A stretch of DNA of 8,737 nucleotides from Phycisphaerae bacterium (GCA_020058145.1 JAGVEP010000072.1:1-8737), one strand, 5' to 3'. Numbered from the stretch's first letter, positions 1-7,700 are shown. Notes: a model not told the origin generated them from the letters alone. Numbers and translations are program-made.

Positions 1-202
1 AGGCTGGGCAGTCCGTTCGCGCCAGGGCCAGCGGGGTCAGGTCCAGGCGGCAGGCGTAGCGCTCGTCGAGTTCAGCCAGCTTCCGGCGCAGCTCCAGTTT
101 GACAACCTTGACTTTGGCCTCTCGCTGGGCGGAATCCTCCCCGGCGCCGCGGTGCGCTTGTGCCGCGCCGAAGCCCCCGGCCCAGCATCGGCCGCTCCAC
201 AC
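1..202 (-). CDS. Partial unidentified reading frame, cut by window edge
   Basis: Downstream of the kinase stop on the minus strand, one frame stays open from about position 247 to the window edge. Its translation becomes strongly gene-like: a charged helical stretch (AKVKVVKLELRRKLAELDER) followed by YACRLDLTPLALARTDCPA, with mostly G or C in third codon positions. The first possible in-frame start I can place is GTG at 200-202, but no convincing ribosome binding site precedes it. The true start could be another codon, or the frame could be a remnant continuing a longer ancestral gene across a frameshift. If real, it follows the kinase by about 40 bases on the same strand and could be the third gene of the operon. 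I do not recognise the family. Confidence 0.3.
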   Translation of the reverse strand, partial: MWSGRCWAGGFGAAQAHRGAGEDSAQREAKVKVVKLELRRKLAELDERYACRLDLTPLALARTDCPA

Positions 203-214
203 GGGCCGGATGAC

Positions 215-278
215 GTTTTCGGTAGGGACGAGGTATAAGTCCCTAGTGGGCACTGGGGGCCGAGTTTTCGGTAGGGAC
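215..278. repeat. 15-bp direct repeat at the kinase 3' end
   Basis: The 15-mer GTTTTCGGTAGGGAC occurs exactly at 215-229 and 264-278 on the plus strand, 49 bp apart. On the minus strand each copy reads GTC CCT ACC GAA AAC (Val-Pro-Thr-Glu-Asn): once in the kinase frame (residues 755-759), once in the shifted frame downstream of its stop. The kinase stop codon (243-245) lies between the copies. It may be a small local duplication or a paired site; no function is known. Confidence 0.7.
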
Positions 279-2540
279 AGTCTCAGCTTCCCCGTCCCGC
301 CCGAGCCCGGTCAGGCACCGACCGAGATACGCTTGCCACGCGGCGAGTTCCTCGTCATGCGCCCCGGGTTGGGATCGAAGAGCGGCGAGTGTTTCGCGAA
401 TCAGTGGCTCGGCCGCCTCGAACGCGCCGCGCTCAATCAAGATCGCGACCAGCGTGCGCAGATACCTAATCAACTCCGGACCGCCGTCGGCGGAGACCGT
501 CCGTTGTACGGATACCGCTTTCCGCGCCGCTTCCTCGGCTTCGGCGTAGCGGCCCAGATCGCGCAAGACCGACGCCAGCGCATTCAGGGCGCGGGCCGTA
601 ATCGGGTGGTTTTCACCGAACCCGGCTTTGGTGAGAGCATACGCCTCGCGGGCAAACGGCTCAGCCGCCGAGATGTTTCCGCGACTCCAGAGCGTGACGG
701 CCAGATTCAATGCGGCCCCGCCGCGTGTGACTGGGTCGTTCGGCGTATACTGGGTGGCCAGCGCATAAGTCTCGCGCGCCAGGAGTTCTGCGGCCGCAGC
801 ATCACCCAGGTCGTCCAAGACGACACCGAGGATGTTCGCCGCGTCGAGCTTGGCCCGCCAACACGTCGGGGGCAGGGTCTGGGCTGCATCCCAGGCCGTT
901 TGGGCGATCTGCCTGGCCTCGTCCAGAGCTCCCCGGGCGCGCAGGCAACTGGCCAGCGCCACCCCGGCCGTGATCGCCCACACGTCGTGCTCGCCGTGCG
1001 CGGCCTGCCAGATGCGCAGCGCCGCCCGCATTTGCTCCTCGGCTTGCGCGGAGTCCCCACGATTGAGATACGCCCACCCGAGCGACAAACGCGTACGTGC
1101 TTCGGCGTGCGGCTGACCCTGGAAATCCCGCGCGACGCGCGCCGCCAGGAGGTCAACGATCTGGCGGTGATAGTCCCTCCACTCAGCGTCCGGGGGCTGG
1201 GTAACGAACGACTGGAAGAAGTTCCCCATCGCCTCCGCGCTGGCGGCCTGGTATTTCGCCTGCGCCGCTTCCTGCGCCGCTTCGTCGGCCGAACGTTTGG
1301 CCTCCAGCGTGGCCGCGCGCTGGCCGAAGTAGAGGACGGTCATGCCGACCGCCGACACCGCGGACGTTACGAACAGGGCGGCCAGCAGGGCGGCAGTCAG
1401 CTTGTGCCGCGCCACCAGCTTCCGCACCTGGTACGCTGTGCTGGGACGGTGCGCGAGGATTGGCTCCCGCCGCAAGTAACGCCGCAAATCCTCCGCTAGC
1501 TCCCCCACGCTCTGGTACCGTGCGGCGAGCTCTTTGGCGAGGGCCTTGTTGATGATCGTCGTCAGGTCCCCGCGGCAGACCGGGTTCAGCCCCCCCAGCC
1601 GCCGCTGCGACTGGTCGCGGATGATCCGCGCCGCATCCGTCGGCGACCGCCCGCGGAGGTCGTACGGCAATTGCCCGGACAAAACCTCAAACGCGATCAC
1701 GCCCAGGGCGTAGATGTCCATGCGCGTGTCCGGCGGCGAAGCGGCATCCCCCAACTGCTCCGGACTCATATACGGCAGCGTCCCGACGAACTGCCCCGTC
1801 AGCGAGACTTGTGCCCATTCCCCGCTGTCCGCGTCCAGCATGCGCGCCACCCCGAAGTCCAGCACCTTCGGCTGGCCAAGTGCATCCACCAGGATGTTGT
1901 CGGGTTTCAGGTCGCGGTGAATAACGCGGTTCTGGTGCGCGTACTGCACGGCGTCGCACACCTTGACCAGCAGTTCCACCCGATCCGAGACGCTCAAGCC
2001 GTTCTGCCGCGCGTAGCTCGTCAGCGTCAGCCCGTCGATGTACTCGGCGACGAAATAGGGCACGCGTCCCTGCGGGAAATCCACGCTGTCCGCTTCGAGG
2101 ACGCGCTCGATGCCGGGGTGCTGCAACCGCCCGAGGATCCGCACTTCGCGTTCCAGCCGCCGCAGCATGCGCGCCGAGAAAAACCCCGGCCGCACCATCT
2201 TCAGCGCCACGCGCCGCTGGGGGTTTGACTGCTCCGCCTCGAACACGACGCCCATCCCCCCTTCGCCGATGCGGCGCACGATCCGGTACGTGCCGATCCA
2301 CTCGGGGAGGACCTCGTCGTCGGCCGCTTCGGCCAGCAGCGGTGCCAGCCCCGGCGAGCTCAGCACGGGCTCGTCCACCAGCACCTTCGGGCGGGCATCC
2401 CCGTTCAGCAGGAACTCAACATCCGCCCGCAACTCCGCGTCCGCCCCGCACACCCGCGCCAGCAATTCCGCCTGCGCCGGCCCGCTCAGCTCACTGGCGT
2501 CGAGGAAGATTTCCTTAGCCTGCTGATGCCTGCTCGCCAT
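243..2540 (-). CDS. Membrane-anchored Ser/Thr protein kinase with seven TPRs
   Basis: A 765-residue Hanks-type kinase. Visible motifs: glycine loop GEGGMGVV (92-99), ATP-binding Lys in VALK (K114), probable helix-C Glu E132, catalytic HRDLKPDN (208-215, D210), DFG (228-230) and GTLPYMSPEQ (253-262), so it should be active. Residues 1-50 match the N-terminal helix often seen in planctomycete PknB-like kinases (ELRADVEFLL), which supports the ATG at 2540. A basic patch (RKLVARHK) precedes one membrane segment (about 381-405), so the kinase should be cytoplasmic and the tail external. An Ala-rich probable coiled coil (412-440) leads to seven TPRs with a conserved Gly every 42 residues (495, 537, 579, 621, 663, 705, 747). 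The last TPR is cut short after its first helix. The start overlaps the sigma gene end by 26 bases, suggesting translational coupling; no strong ribosome binding site is visible. Substrate unknown; the sigma factor is the obvious candidate. Confidence 0.95.
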   Translation of the reverse strand: MASRHQQAKEIFLDASELSGPAQAELLARVCGADAELRADVEFLLNGDARPKVLVDEPVLSSPGLAPLLAEAADDEVLPEWIGTYRIVRRIGEGGMGVVFEAEQSNPQRRVALKMVRPGFFSARMLRRLEREVRILGRLQHPGIERVLEADSVDFPQGRVPYFVAEYIDGLTLTSYARQNGLSVSDRVELLVKVCDAVQYAHQNRVIHRDLKPDNILVDALGQPKVLDFGVARMLDADSGEWAQVSLTGQFVGTLPYMSPEQLGDAASPPDTRMDIYALGVIAFEVLSGQLPYDLRGRSPTDAARIIRDQSQRRLGGLNPVCRGDLTTIINKALAKELAARYQSVGELAEDLRRYLRREPILAHRPSTAYQVRKLVARHKLTAALLAALFVTSAVSAVGMTVLYFGQRAATLEAKRSADEAAQEAAQAKYQAASAEAMGNFFQSFVTQPPDAEWRDYHRQIVDLLAARVARDFQGQPHAEARTRLSLGWAYLNRGDSAQAEEQMRAALRIWQAAHGEHDVWAITAGVALASCLRARGALDEARQIAQTAWDAAQTLPPTCWRAKLDAANILGVVLDDLGDAAAAELLARETYALATQYTPNDPVTRGGAALNLAVTLWSRGNISAAEPFAREAYALTKAGFGENHPITARALNALASVLRDLGRYAEAEEAARKAVSVQRTVSADGGPELIRYLRTLVAILIERGAFEAAEPLIRETLAALRSQPGAHDEELAAWQAYLGRCLTGLGRDGEAETVPTENSAPSAH

Positions 2541-3117
2541 TCGACCCGTTGCTCCGGTCCAGCGTCGCGCCCAGCCAGGCCCGGGCGGCCTTCCACTCTC
2601 GCGATATGGTCTTGCTGCACACTCCCAGCACCTCCCCGACCTCCTCGAAGCTCAGGCCGCCGAAAAAACGCAACTCCACGATCTGCGCCTGCCGGGCATC
2701 GAGCACCGCCAGTTTCTGCAGCGCCTCGTCCAGGTCCAGCCACTCGTCCGCGTCGCACGCTACGACCGCGTCCCCCGAGCGCAGCTCGACCCGCTCCCGA
2801 CCCGCCCCACGCTTCTCGGTCCGCCGCGCGCGGGCGTAGTCGATCAGCAGTTGCCGCAGCGCCTTGGCCGCCACCGCGAAAAAGTGCGCCCGGCCCTCCC
2901 AGTTCGTCTCCGGCTCGCTCACCAGCCGCAGGTAAACCTCGTGTACCAGCGACGTGGCGTCGAACGCGAACCCCTCCCGCTCCTGCGCGACGTACCGGCG
3001 CGCCAGGGCGCGCAGTTCGTCGTAAACCAGCGGCAGCAGCTCGCCGGCGGCGGTCCCGTCCCCGGCGCGCAGCCGCACCAGGTAGCGGGTCACTTCGTCT
3101 TGTGTGGCGGTGGCCAT
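2515..3117 (-). CDS. ECF-type RNA polymerase sigma factor (Sigma70_ECF family)
   Basis: A 200-residue sigma factor that should direct RNA polymerase to a specific promoter set. Region 2 spans about 24-98 and carries DATSLVHEVYLRL (53-65) and WEGRAHFFAVAAKALRQLL (73-91), hallmarks of the ECF branch abundant in Planctomycetes. Region 4 (about 131-185) ends in a helix-turn-helix, FFGGLSFEEVGEVLGVCSKT followed by ISREWKAARAWL. The start at 3117 is chosen because family homology begins near there (MATATQDEVTRYL), a purine-rich AAGGCAGGGAG precedes it, and the open frame further upstream translates palindromic repeats (the peptide GTGFQPVVSPARCRCH), not protein. The gene is first in an operon with the kinase. 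No anti-sigma gene is seen. The usual acidic pair of the DAED motif is replaced by T55-S56. C167 lies in the turn of the helix-turn-helix, where Ser is more usual. Confidence 0.93.
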   Translation of the reverse strand: MATATQDEVTRYLVRLRAGDGTAAGELLPLVYDELRALARRYVAQEREGFAFDATSLVHEVYLRLVSEPETNWEGRAHFFAVAAKALRQLLIDYARARRTEKRGAGRERVELRSGDAVVACDADEWLDLDEALQKLAVLDARQAQIVELRFFGGLSFEEVGEVLGVCSKTISREWKAARAWLGATLDRSNGSNGEQASAG

Positions 3118-3148
3118 TTCTCCCTGCCTTTGCCAGGGCCGTCCGTAG

Positions 3149-3229
3149 CGTCGGGCCTCCGAGCCCGACGGCTTGATGTGGCACCGGCATCTTGCCGGTG
3201 AAACCACAGGCTGGAAGCCTGTGCCACAG
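3149..3229. repeat. REP-like cluster: three perfect hairpins in series
   Basis: Three perfect 8-bp stems follow one another: CGTCGGGC/GCCCGACG (3149-3156, 3163-3170, 6-nt loop); CACCGGCA/TGCCGGTG (3182-3189, 3193-3200, 3-nt loop); CACAGGCT/AGCCTGTG (3205-3212, 3216-3223, 3-nt loop). TGTGGCAC (3177-3184) and GTGCCACA (3221-3228) form an alternative outer arm pair that would enclose the second and third hairpins. Sequences of this type are scattered between genes in planctomycetes. This copy would lie in the 5' leader of the sigma-kinase transcript if the promoter is upstream of it, where it could affect mRNA folding or stability. Confidence 0.85.
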
Positions 3230-3308
3230 GTTGTGGGATGGGCTCTACGTGCCTGTGCCGGACGGGGCTCTGCGGCGGCTCGATTCCGCGGCCCGTGGCC
3301 CGTCCGCC

Positions 3309-3317
3309 ATTGTACCA
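3309..3317 (-). promoter_or_regulatory. Possible extended -10 promoter for the sigma-kinase operon
   Basis: On the minus strand the sequence TGGTACAAT resembles an extended -10 element (TG-n-TACAAT). It lies about 190 bases upstream of the sigma start codon, next to an AT-rich patch (3344-3400) in otherwise GC-rich DNA. No good -35 hexamer at 16-18 bp spacing is visible, and planctomycete promoters are poorly defined. If used, the leader would contain the three-hairpin cluster. Confidence 0.2.
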
Positions 3318-3372
3318 TCGCCCAACCCGGATCGCGGCGTAAGATTTTTCCCGTTTTTTATGTCCACCAGCG

Positions 3373-3406
3373 GACCTCTTTCTCGCCTTATAAATAGAGA
3401 GAGGTC
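3373..3406. promoter_or_regulatory. Inverted repeat flanking an AT-rich core upstream of the sigma gene
   Basis: GACCTCT (3373-3379) and AGAGGTC (3400-3406) are perfect 7-bp inverted arms, extendable to about 10 bp with one extra base (GACCTCTTTCTC versus GAGAGAGGTC). They enclose the AT-rich core CCTTATAAATA. It could be an operator or a hairpin; the core also contains TATAA-like sequence that could be part of a promoter. Confidence 0.3.
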
Positions 3407-3470
3407 TGGCGACCCACAAACACATTCACGGACTCGCCGGCCGATTTCCCCAAAGCGGTTTTACGCGGAC

Positions 3471-3577
3471 TGTAGCGGCCCGGCTCCGGCTCGGCCGTTG
3501 AGAGTGTGCCTGCCGAGGCCCTGCTCGGCGTGAAAGCACGTAGTTTCGCACGACCGGCCGTGAGGTTGGCCGCTACA
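3471..3577. repeat. 107-bp MITE-like or structured element with 10-bp terminal inverted repeats
   Basis: TGTAGCGGCC (3471-3480) and GGCCGCTACA (3568-3577) are perfect 10-bp inverted repeats bounding 87 bases. Inside are the hairpin GCCGAG/CTCGGC (3512-3517, 3524-3529, 6-nt loop), the short hairpin CGTG-AAAG-CACG (3529-3540), and two copies of self-complementary CGGCCG (3492-3497, 3555-3560) that can pair as a second outer stem. The layout fits either a miniature mobile element or a branched RNA. No long open frame is present and no clear target-site duplication flanks it. Confidence 0.6.
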
Positions 3578-3669
3578 GGTGACCGGAGAGCGCGAACAGC
3601 GCACGGACGCTGGGAGAGGAGTCCCTGGCAGGGGAGTTCCTCGCAAATCGGACAACAAGATGGAAGTAA

Positions 3670-3863
3670 CCACAGAGCCACAGAGCCACAGAGAACACAG
3701 AGAGCCAACGACTAGGAAGACCCGCGTGCGAGTTCATCTGCGAAATCTGCGAAATCTGCGGAAGAAGGCAACGAGGCCCCGAGCGCCAGCGAGCGGAAAG
3801 GCAACCGCAGAGGCGCAGAGGCCGCAGAGGACACAGAGAACTGACGGCTGAAAGCTGAAAACT
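3670..3863. repeat. Intergenic mosaic of short tandem repeats, block 1
   Basis: Non-coding run of short modules. A CCACAGAG-type tandem (3670-3704) is followed by three 9-bp units of ATCTGCGAA type (3736-3762), the joint GAAGAAGGCAACGAGG, a GAGCGCCAGCGAGCGG module (3781-3796), a degenerate CGCAGAGG/CACAGAG tandem (3806-3839), and ACTGACGGCTGAAAGCTGA with related copies (3840-3870). Open frames across it are translations of the repeat. The same modules recur, in different order, in the two other blocks of this window. Confidence 0.75.
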
Positions 3864-3903
3864 GATGACTGAGAGTTGAGTGCTGAATGTCGAGTGCTGC
3901 GAG

Positions 3904-4164
3904 CTACTTCCGAGTGCCCTTCCGTCGCCGGCCCCGCTTGGCCCCATTGAGTGGTTCGATGCGGACGACGTGGATGGGATCGCAGTACGCCAGCCGGTGC
4001 GGCATGTCGTCGCGCAGCGGCTCGAGCCCCACGACGACCGTGTGGGGGCTGACCAGCGCGAGTTCGGGATGCCGAACGTCATACTTGCCGCCGTCCGACA
4101 GGAAGAGGCGGAACGGCTCGAACGGCTGCTTGCGCAAATGGCTGAGGATTTCGCTGGGACGCAT
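3904..4164 (-). CDS. Small conserved hypothetical protein (PFEPFR...DG type)
   Basis: An 86-residue protein that I recognise as a pattern common in Planctomycetes and relatives, without known function. Recognisable blocks are PFEPFRLFLSDG (14-25), YDVRHPELALV (28-38), VVVGL (43-47) and IHVVRIEPL (64-72), followed by a strongly basic tail (KRGRRRKGTRK, 76-86). It has no signal peptide or membrane segment, so it should be cytoplasmic. The compact beta-rich pattern suggests a small barrel-like or sandwich fold; that is inference. The ATG at 4164 is preceded at 6 bases by a strong GGAGG site, which separates this real gene from the surrounding spurious frames. It stands alone between two repeat blocks with no same-strand neighbour nearby, so context gives no clue to its role. 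Confidence 0.8.
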   Translation of the reverse strand: MRPSEILSHLRKQPFEPFRLFLSDGGKYDVRHPELALVSPHTVVVGLEPLRDDMPHRLAYCDPIHVVRIEPLNGAKRGRRRKGTRK

Positions 4165-4170
4165 CGCGGG

Positions 4171-4175
4171 CCTCC
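4171..4175 (-). promoter_or_regulatory. Ribosome binding site GGAGG of the small hypothetical gene
   Basis: GGAGG on the minus strand, 6 bases before the ATG at 4164. It is the best Shine-Dalgarno match in the window and decides both the reality and the start of this small gene. Confidence 0.75.
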
Positions 4176-4227
4176 GGGGTGATTATACGGCCGCAGCGCG
4201 TCACCAGCAACCCGCCGCGGCGGGCGA

Positions 4228-4600
4228 ATCGGAGCCGCGACGCGTAAGCGAGCGGAAAGGCAACCACAGAGGCACAGAGACACAGAGAAGACAAGGCAAC
4301 GAGGCAACGAGGCAACGGGGGAGCATCGGCGTCTCGCCGGTAGACGAACCCCGAGCCCCGAGCCCCGAAAGGAGGTGTCGAAGGAAGCCCGCACGACGAC
4401 ATTTGCGACGGATATGCGGATTTGTGCATGTTGTGAGCGTGAAGTCAGGCCCGGGGTGACATGGAGGACATGGGCGGCGCCGGCCAACGAGCCCCGAGCG
4501 CCAGCGAGCGGGCAACGGTTTTCCGAGCCGCGCGCGTAAGCAAGCGGTGGCTGGCGGCTGAAAGCTGACGGCTGATGGCTGAAAGCTGACGGCTCAGTGC
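4228..4600. repeat. Intergenic mosaic of short tandem repeats, block 2
   Basis: Non-coding modules in order: GACGCGTAAGCGAGCGG (4239-4255); CACAGAG tandem (4265-4288); three 8-bp RAGGCAAC units (4293-4316); a 22-bp hairpin module starting GGAGCATCGGCG (4320-4341); three heptamers of ARCCCCG type (4347-4367); a stretch without recognised repeat (about 4372-4490); GAGCGCCAGCGAGCGG (about 4497-4512); GCGCGTAAGCAAGCGG (4533-4548); repeated GCTGACGGCTGA/GGCTGAAAGCTGA units (4555-4597). No gene is supported in this stretch. Confidence 0.75.
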
Positions 4601-4687
4601 GAGAGACGGGTTGAACATATTTGGACGTTGCGGCTGGCCGAGTGCCGGCCGGAGAGAAATGGAAAACAAGGATCACTTAACAGAGAC

Positions 4688-4692
4688 AGGAG
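4688..4692 (+). promoter_or_regulatory. Ribosome binding site AGGAG of the large exported protein
   Basis: AGGAG lies 8 bases before the ATG at 4701, whose product begins directly with a classic signal peptide. An in-frame ATG at 4659 also has a purine-rich run (GGAGAG) but only 2 bases before it, and would add an acidic, polar 14-residue extension to the signal peptide. The AGGAG site therefore favours 4701. Confidence 0.7.
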
Positions 4693-4700
4693 TACAAGTT

Positions 4701-7700
4701 ATGCGCAATTGGAAAAATGCGCTCGTGTTCGTGTTGGCAATTGGGTTTGTGGCCGGCGGCGCCGTAACGCCCGCACGCGGGCAGTGTACCACATGGCTGG
4801 ATGGGGTTTCCCCGGGCCTGACCGGCCCCGTGTATGCCATGATCCCCTACTACAACGGCGACTTGATCGCCGCCGGGAGCTTCAGCCAGGCTGGCGGCGT
4901 TTCGGTCAACAACATCGCAAAGTGGAACGGCACGAGTTGGTCGGCGCTGGGCAGCGGGCTGGGCAGCGGGGGCAACAACAGTGTGTATGCCTTGGCTGTC
5001 TGGAACGGCGTCCTGTATGCCGGCGGCAACTTTCTTAACTCCGGCGGCACCACGACGTTCTACATCGCGTATTGGAACGGGTCGTCTTGGTTACCGACGA
5101 ACGGCGAGCTAAACAACCCCGTGAGGGCGCTGTGCACCTGTAACACTAGTGGCAGCGAGCAACTGTACGCCGGCGGCGAGTTCAACTGGGCCACCAACGG
5201 TGGAACAAGTGTACCCGTCAACTACGTGGCGAGATATGACGGCGCTACTTGGTACGGGATCGGCACCTCGCCGAACTTCGGGACGAGCGGCACGGTGTAT
5301 GCCCTAGTATGCGCCAGCTCCCTGTACATCGGCGGCAACTTCTACTCCGCCGGCAACGTTGCCGGCTTCAACAACATCGCAAAGTGGGGCGGCGGCGGAA
5401 ATTGTCAGATGGTCGGCACCGGGACGAATGGCCCGGTGTATTCCCTGAACGCCGACAACGGTTGGCCCTACGTGTACGTCGGCGGCGCCTTCAGCACTGC
5501 CGGCGGCATTTCCGCGAACAACGTCGCGTTGTGGCAGGGCGACAACCACTGGGAAGCTATGGGCAGCGGGATGAACGGCACCGTGAAGGCCCTGAGGGTG
5601 CACTACGGTGTGAACGCCGGCGGCGAATTCACCGCTGCCAGCGGCAGCCCCGCCTCCCACATCGCGAATTGGACCGGGGCGGCTTGGGTCCCGATGCGTA
5701 GCGGGACGGACGCCACCGTGAACGCCATGGTTTCCCGCGGCACCGATTTGTGCGTCGGCGGCAACTTCTCGTTCGCCGGCGGGCGACCTGCGGGTCGTTG
5801 GGCCCGCTGGGGCGTTGGGGGCGTGGACTCCACTCCCCCGACGGGCGCCACGGCGACGCCGGCGGTCTTTTGCCTCGGCAGCTCGACGAGCCTCCAGGCC
5901 ACGGGCGGCACCCTGGGCACCGGCGCAGTCGTCGTATGGTACGCCGGCTCGTGCGGCGGCACGTCTGTCGGCACCGGCAACCCCCTCAGCGTCTCGCCGA
6001 CCGTTCCCACCACGTACTACGCGCGCTACGAAGGCGACTGTAACATCACCAGTTGCAGCCCCGGCGTGTCGGTGACGCTGGGCAGCGCCCCGGTCTTTGG
6101 GACGCATCCGCTGGGTGCCACCAAGCACCCAGACGAGTCCGTCACGTTTACCGCGGCAGCGAGCGGCCTGGGAACAATCACCTATAAGTGGCAGAAGAAC
6201 AACGTAGACATCAGCCCGCCGGCGACCGGGCCGTCGTACACGATCAACCCGATCGCCCCGGGCGACGCGGGCGACTATCGCTGCGTGGCGACTTCCGGCT
6301 GCGGAAGCACGAACAGCGACCCGGCCACGCTGACGGTCCTGTCCTGCATCAACCCGGTCCTAACGCTATACAGCGCCGACCAGTGCATCAAGCTGGGTGA
6401 GAACCTCGTCGTCCAGGTGAACTTGTCGGGGCCCGAAAGTACGTGTTGGAAGATCCGCGGCGGACAGTTCCGCATCGGGTTTGACGCCGGCGTGCTGTCG
6501 CTGGTCAGTGCCGAGCCCGGGGCGCCCACCTGGGGCGAAGAGATCATGGAAATCGGCGGGGCCGGCAACCTCCAGTACGCCGTCGGCTGCCTGCCGCCGC
6601 CGAACGATTGTGGCGACGTGCAGGGCACGATGGCGACGCTGACGTTCAGCCCGATCAACAACTACTGCCCGGAGACGCTGGCCAACCTGGTGTACTTCCT
6701 GCCCGATCCGAACGGCGAGTGGCCGACGGCGGTCTTTGACTCCAACGACGTCGAGTTCAAGCGGCCGACCAACCTGACGGCCAACGACCTGCCGGCGAGC
6801 GTCAAGGTGGACATCGCGCCGCCGACGCTGACCGGCTGCCCGTCGAACATCTCCATTGGGACCGACCCGAACGTGTGTACGGCGGTCGTAAGCTGGATCC
6901 CGCCGACGGTCAGCGACAACTGCACAGGTGCGACGCTGACCTCGACGCACAACCCCGGCGATACTTTCCCGAAGGGCACGACCACGGTCACCTACACAGG
7001 GACCGACACGTGCGGCAACACCGCGACCTGTTCGTTCACCGTGACGGTCACGGACGACGAGAATCCGGTGATCGCCGGGTGCCCGTCGAACATCACCACC
7101 GGCACGCAGGCCCCGCTCTGCTCGGCGGTCGTGAGCTGGACGGCCCCGACGGCAACGGATAACTGCCCCGGCGTGGTGCTGACCTCGACGCACAATCCCG
7201 GCGCCACGTTCCCGAAGGGCATCACCACGGTCACGTACACGGCGACGGACGCGGCTGGTCTCACGGCGCTTTGCTCGTTCACCGTCACGGTGAACGACGA
7301 TGACGCGCCGGTCGTGACCTGCCCGGCGAACCTCAACCTGTTCGCGGGTCTGGATGGCTGCAGCGACACCGATCCGGGTTCGGCAACGGCGCTGGATAAC
7401 TGCGACGGCGTCTTGACGCCGACTTATGTCCGCAGCGACGGCAAGACGCTGAATGAGCCGTTCTGCGCGCCGGACTCGCCGATCACGATCACGTGGACGG
7501 CGACGGATACGGTGCCCAACACCGGGACGTGTACGCAGACGATCACGGTGGCGTACTCCGGCTTCTTTGACATAACGGTCGAGTATGAAGGCGCCGGGCC
7601 GCTGCCTGGGGCGTTCGGCGGCACCACGTTCACGCGCTGCATCACGTTCGCGGTTTACCAGGCCGGGGCGCTGATGCAAACTGTTGACCTGCTGATGAAC

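Noticed and set aside
99..1499. 466-residue plus-strand open frame
   Set aside because: It lies fully opposite the kinase TPR region, is Arg-rich and low in recognisable motifs, and is explained by high GC content suppressing stops on the antisense strand.
3118..3318. 67-residue N-terminal extension of the sigma factor
   Set aside because: The extension translates the palindromic repeats (GTGFQPVVSPARCRCH). Family homology and the purine-rich leader place the start at 3117.
3342..3362. Intrinsic terminator (T-runs TTTTT and TTTTTT on the plus strand)
   Set aside because: No GC-rich hairpin directly precedes the T-runs and no plus-strand gene ends here.
3670..4600. CRISPR array
   Set aside because: Repeats are 7-9 bp and nearly contiguous, with no regular spacers of 30 or so bases and no cas genes.
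3573..4676. 367-residue minus-strand open frame
   Set aside because: Its translation (LAYARGS, LSAISFQLSA, SVSLCLCG) is the six-frame image of the tandem repeat modules, and it overlaps the better supported small gene at 3904-4164.
4598..4700. Sigma70 promoter for the large gene (TTGAAC at 4614 or TTGGAC at 4620)
   Set aside because: No plausible -10 hexamer lies 16-18 bases downstream of either, so the call would be arbitrary.
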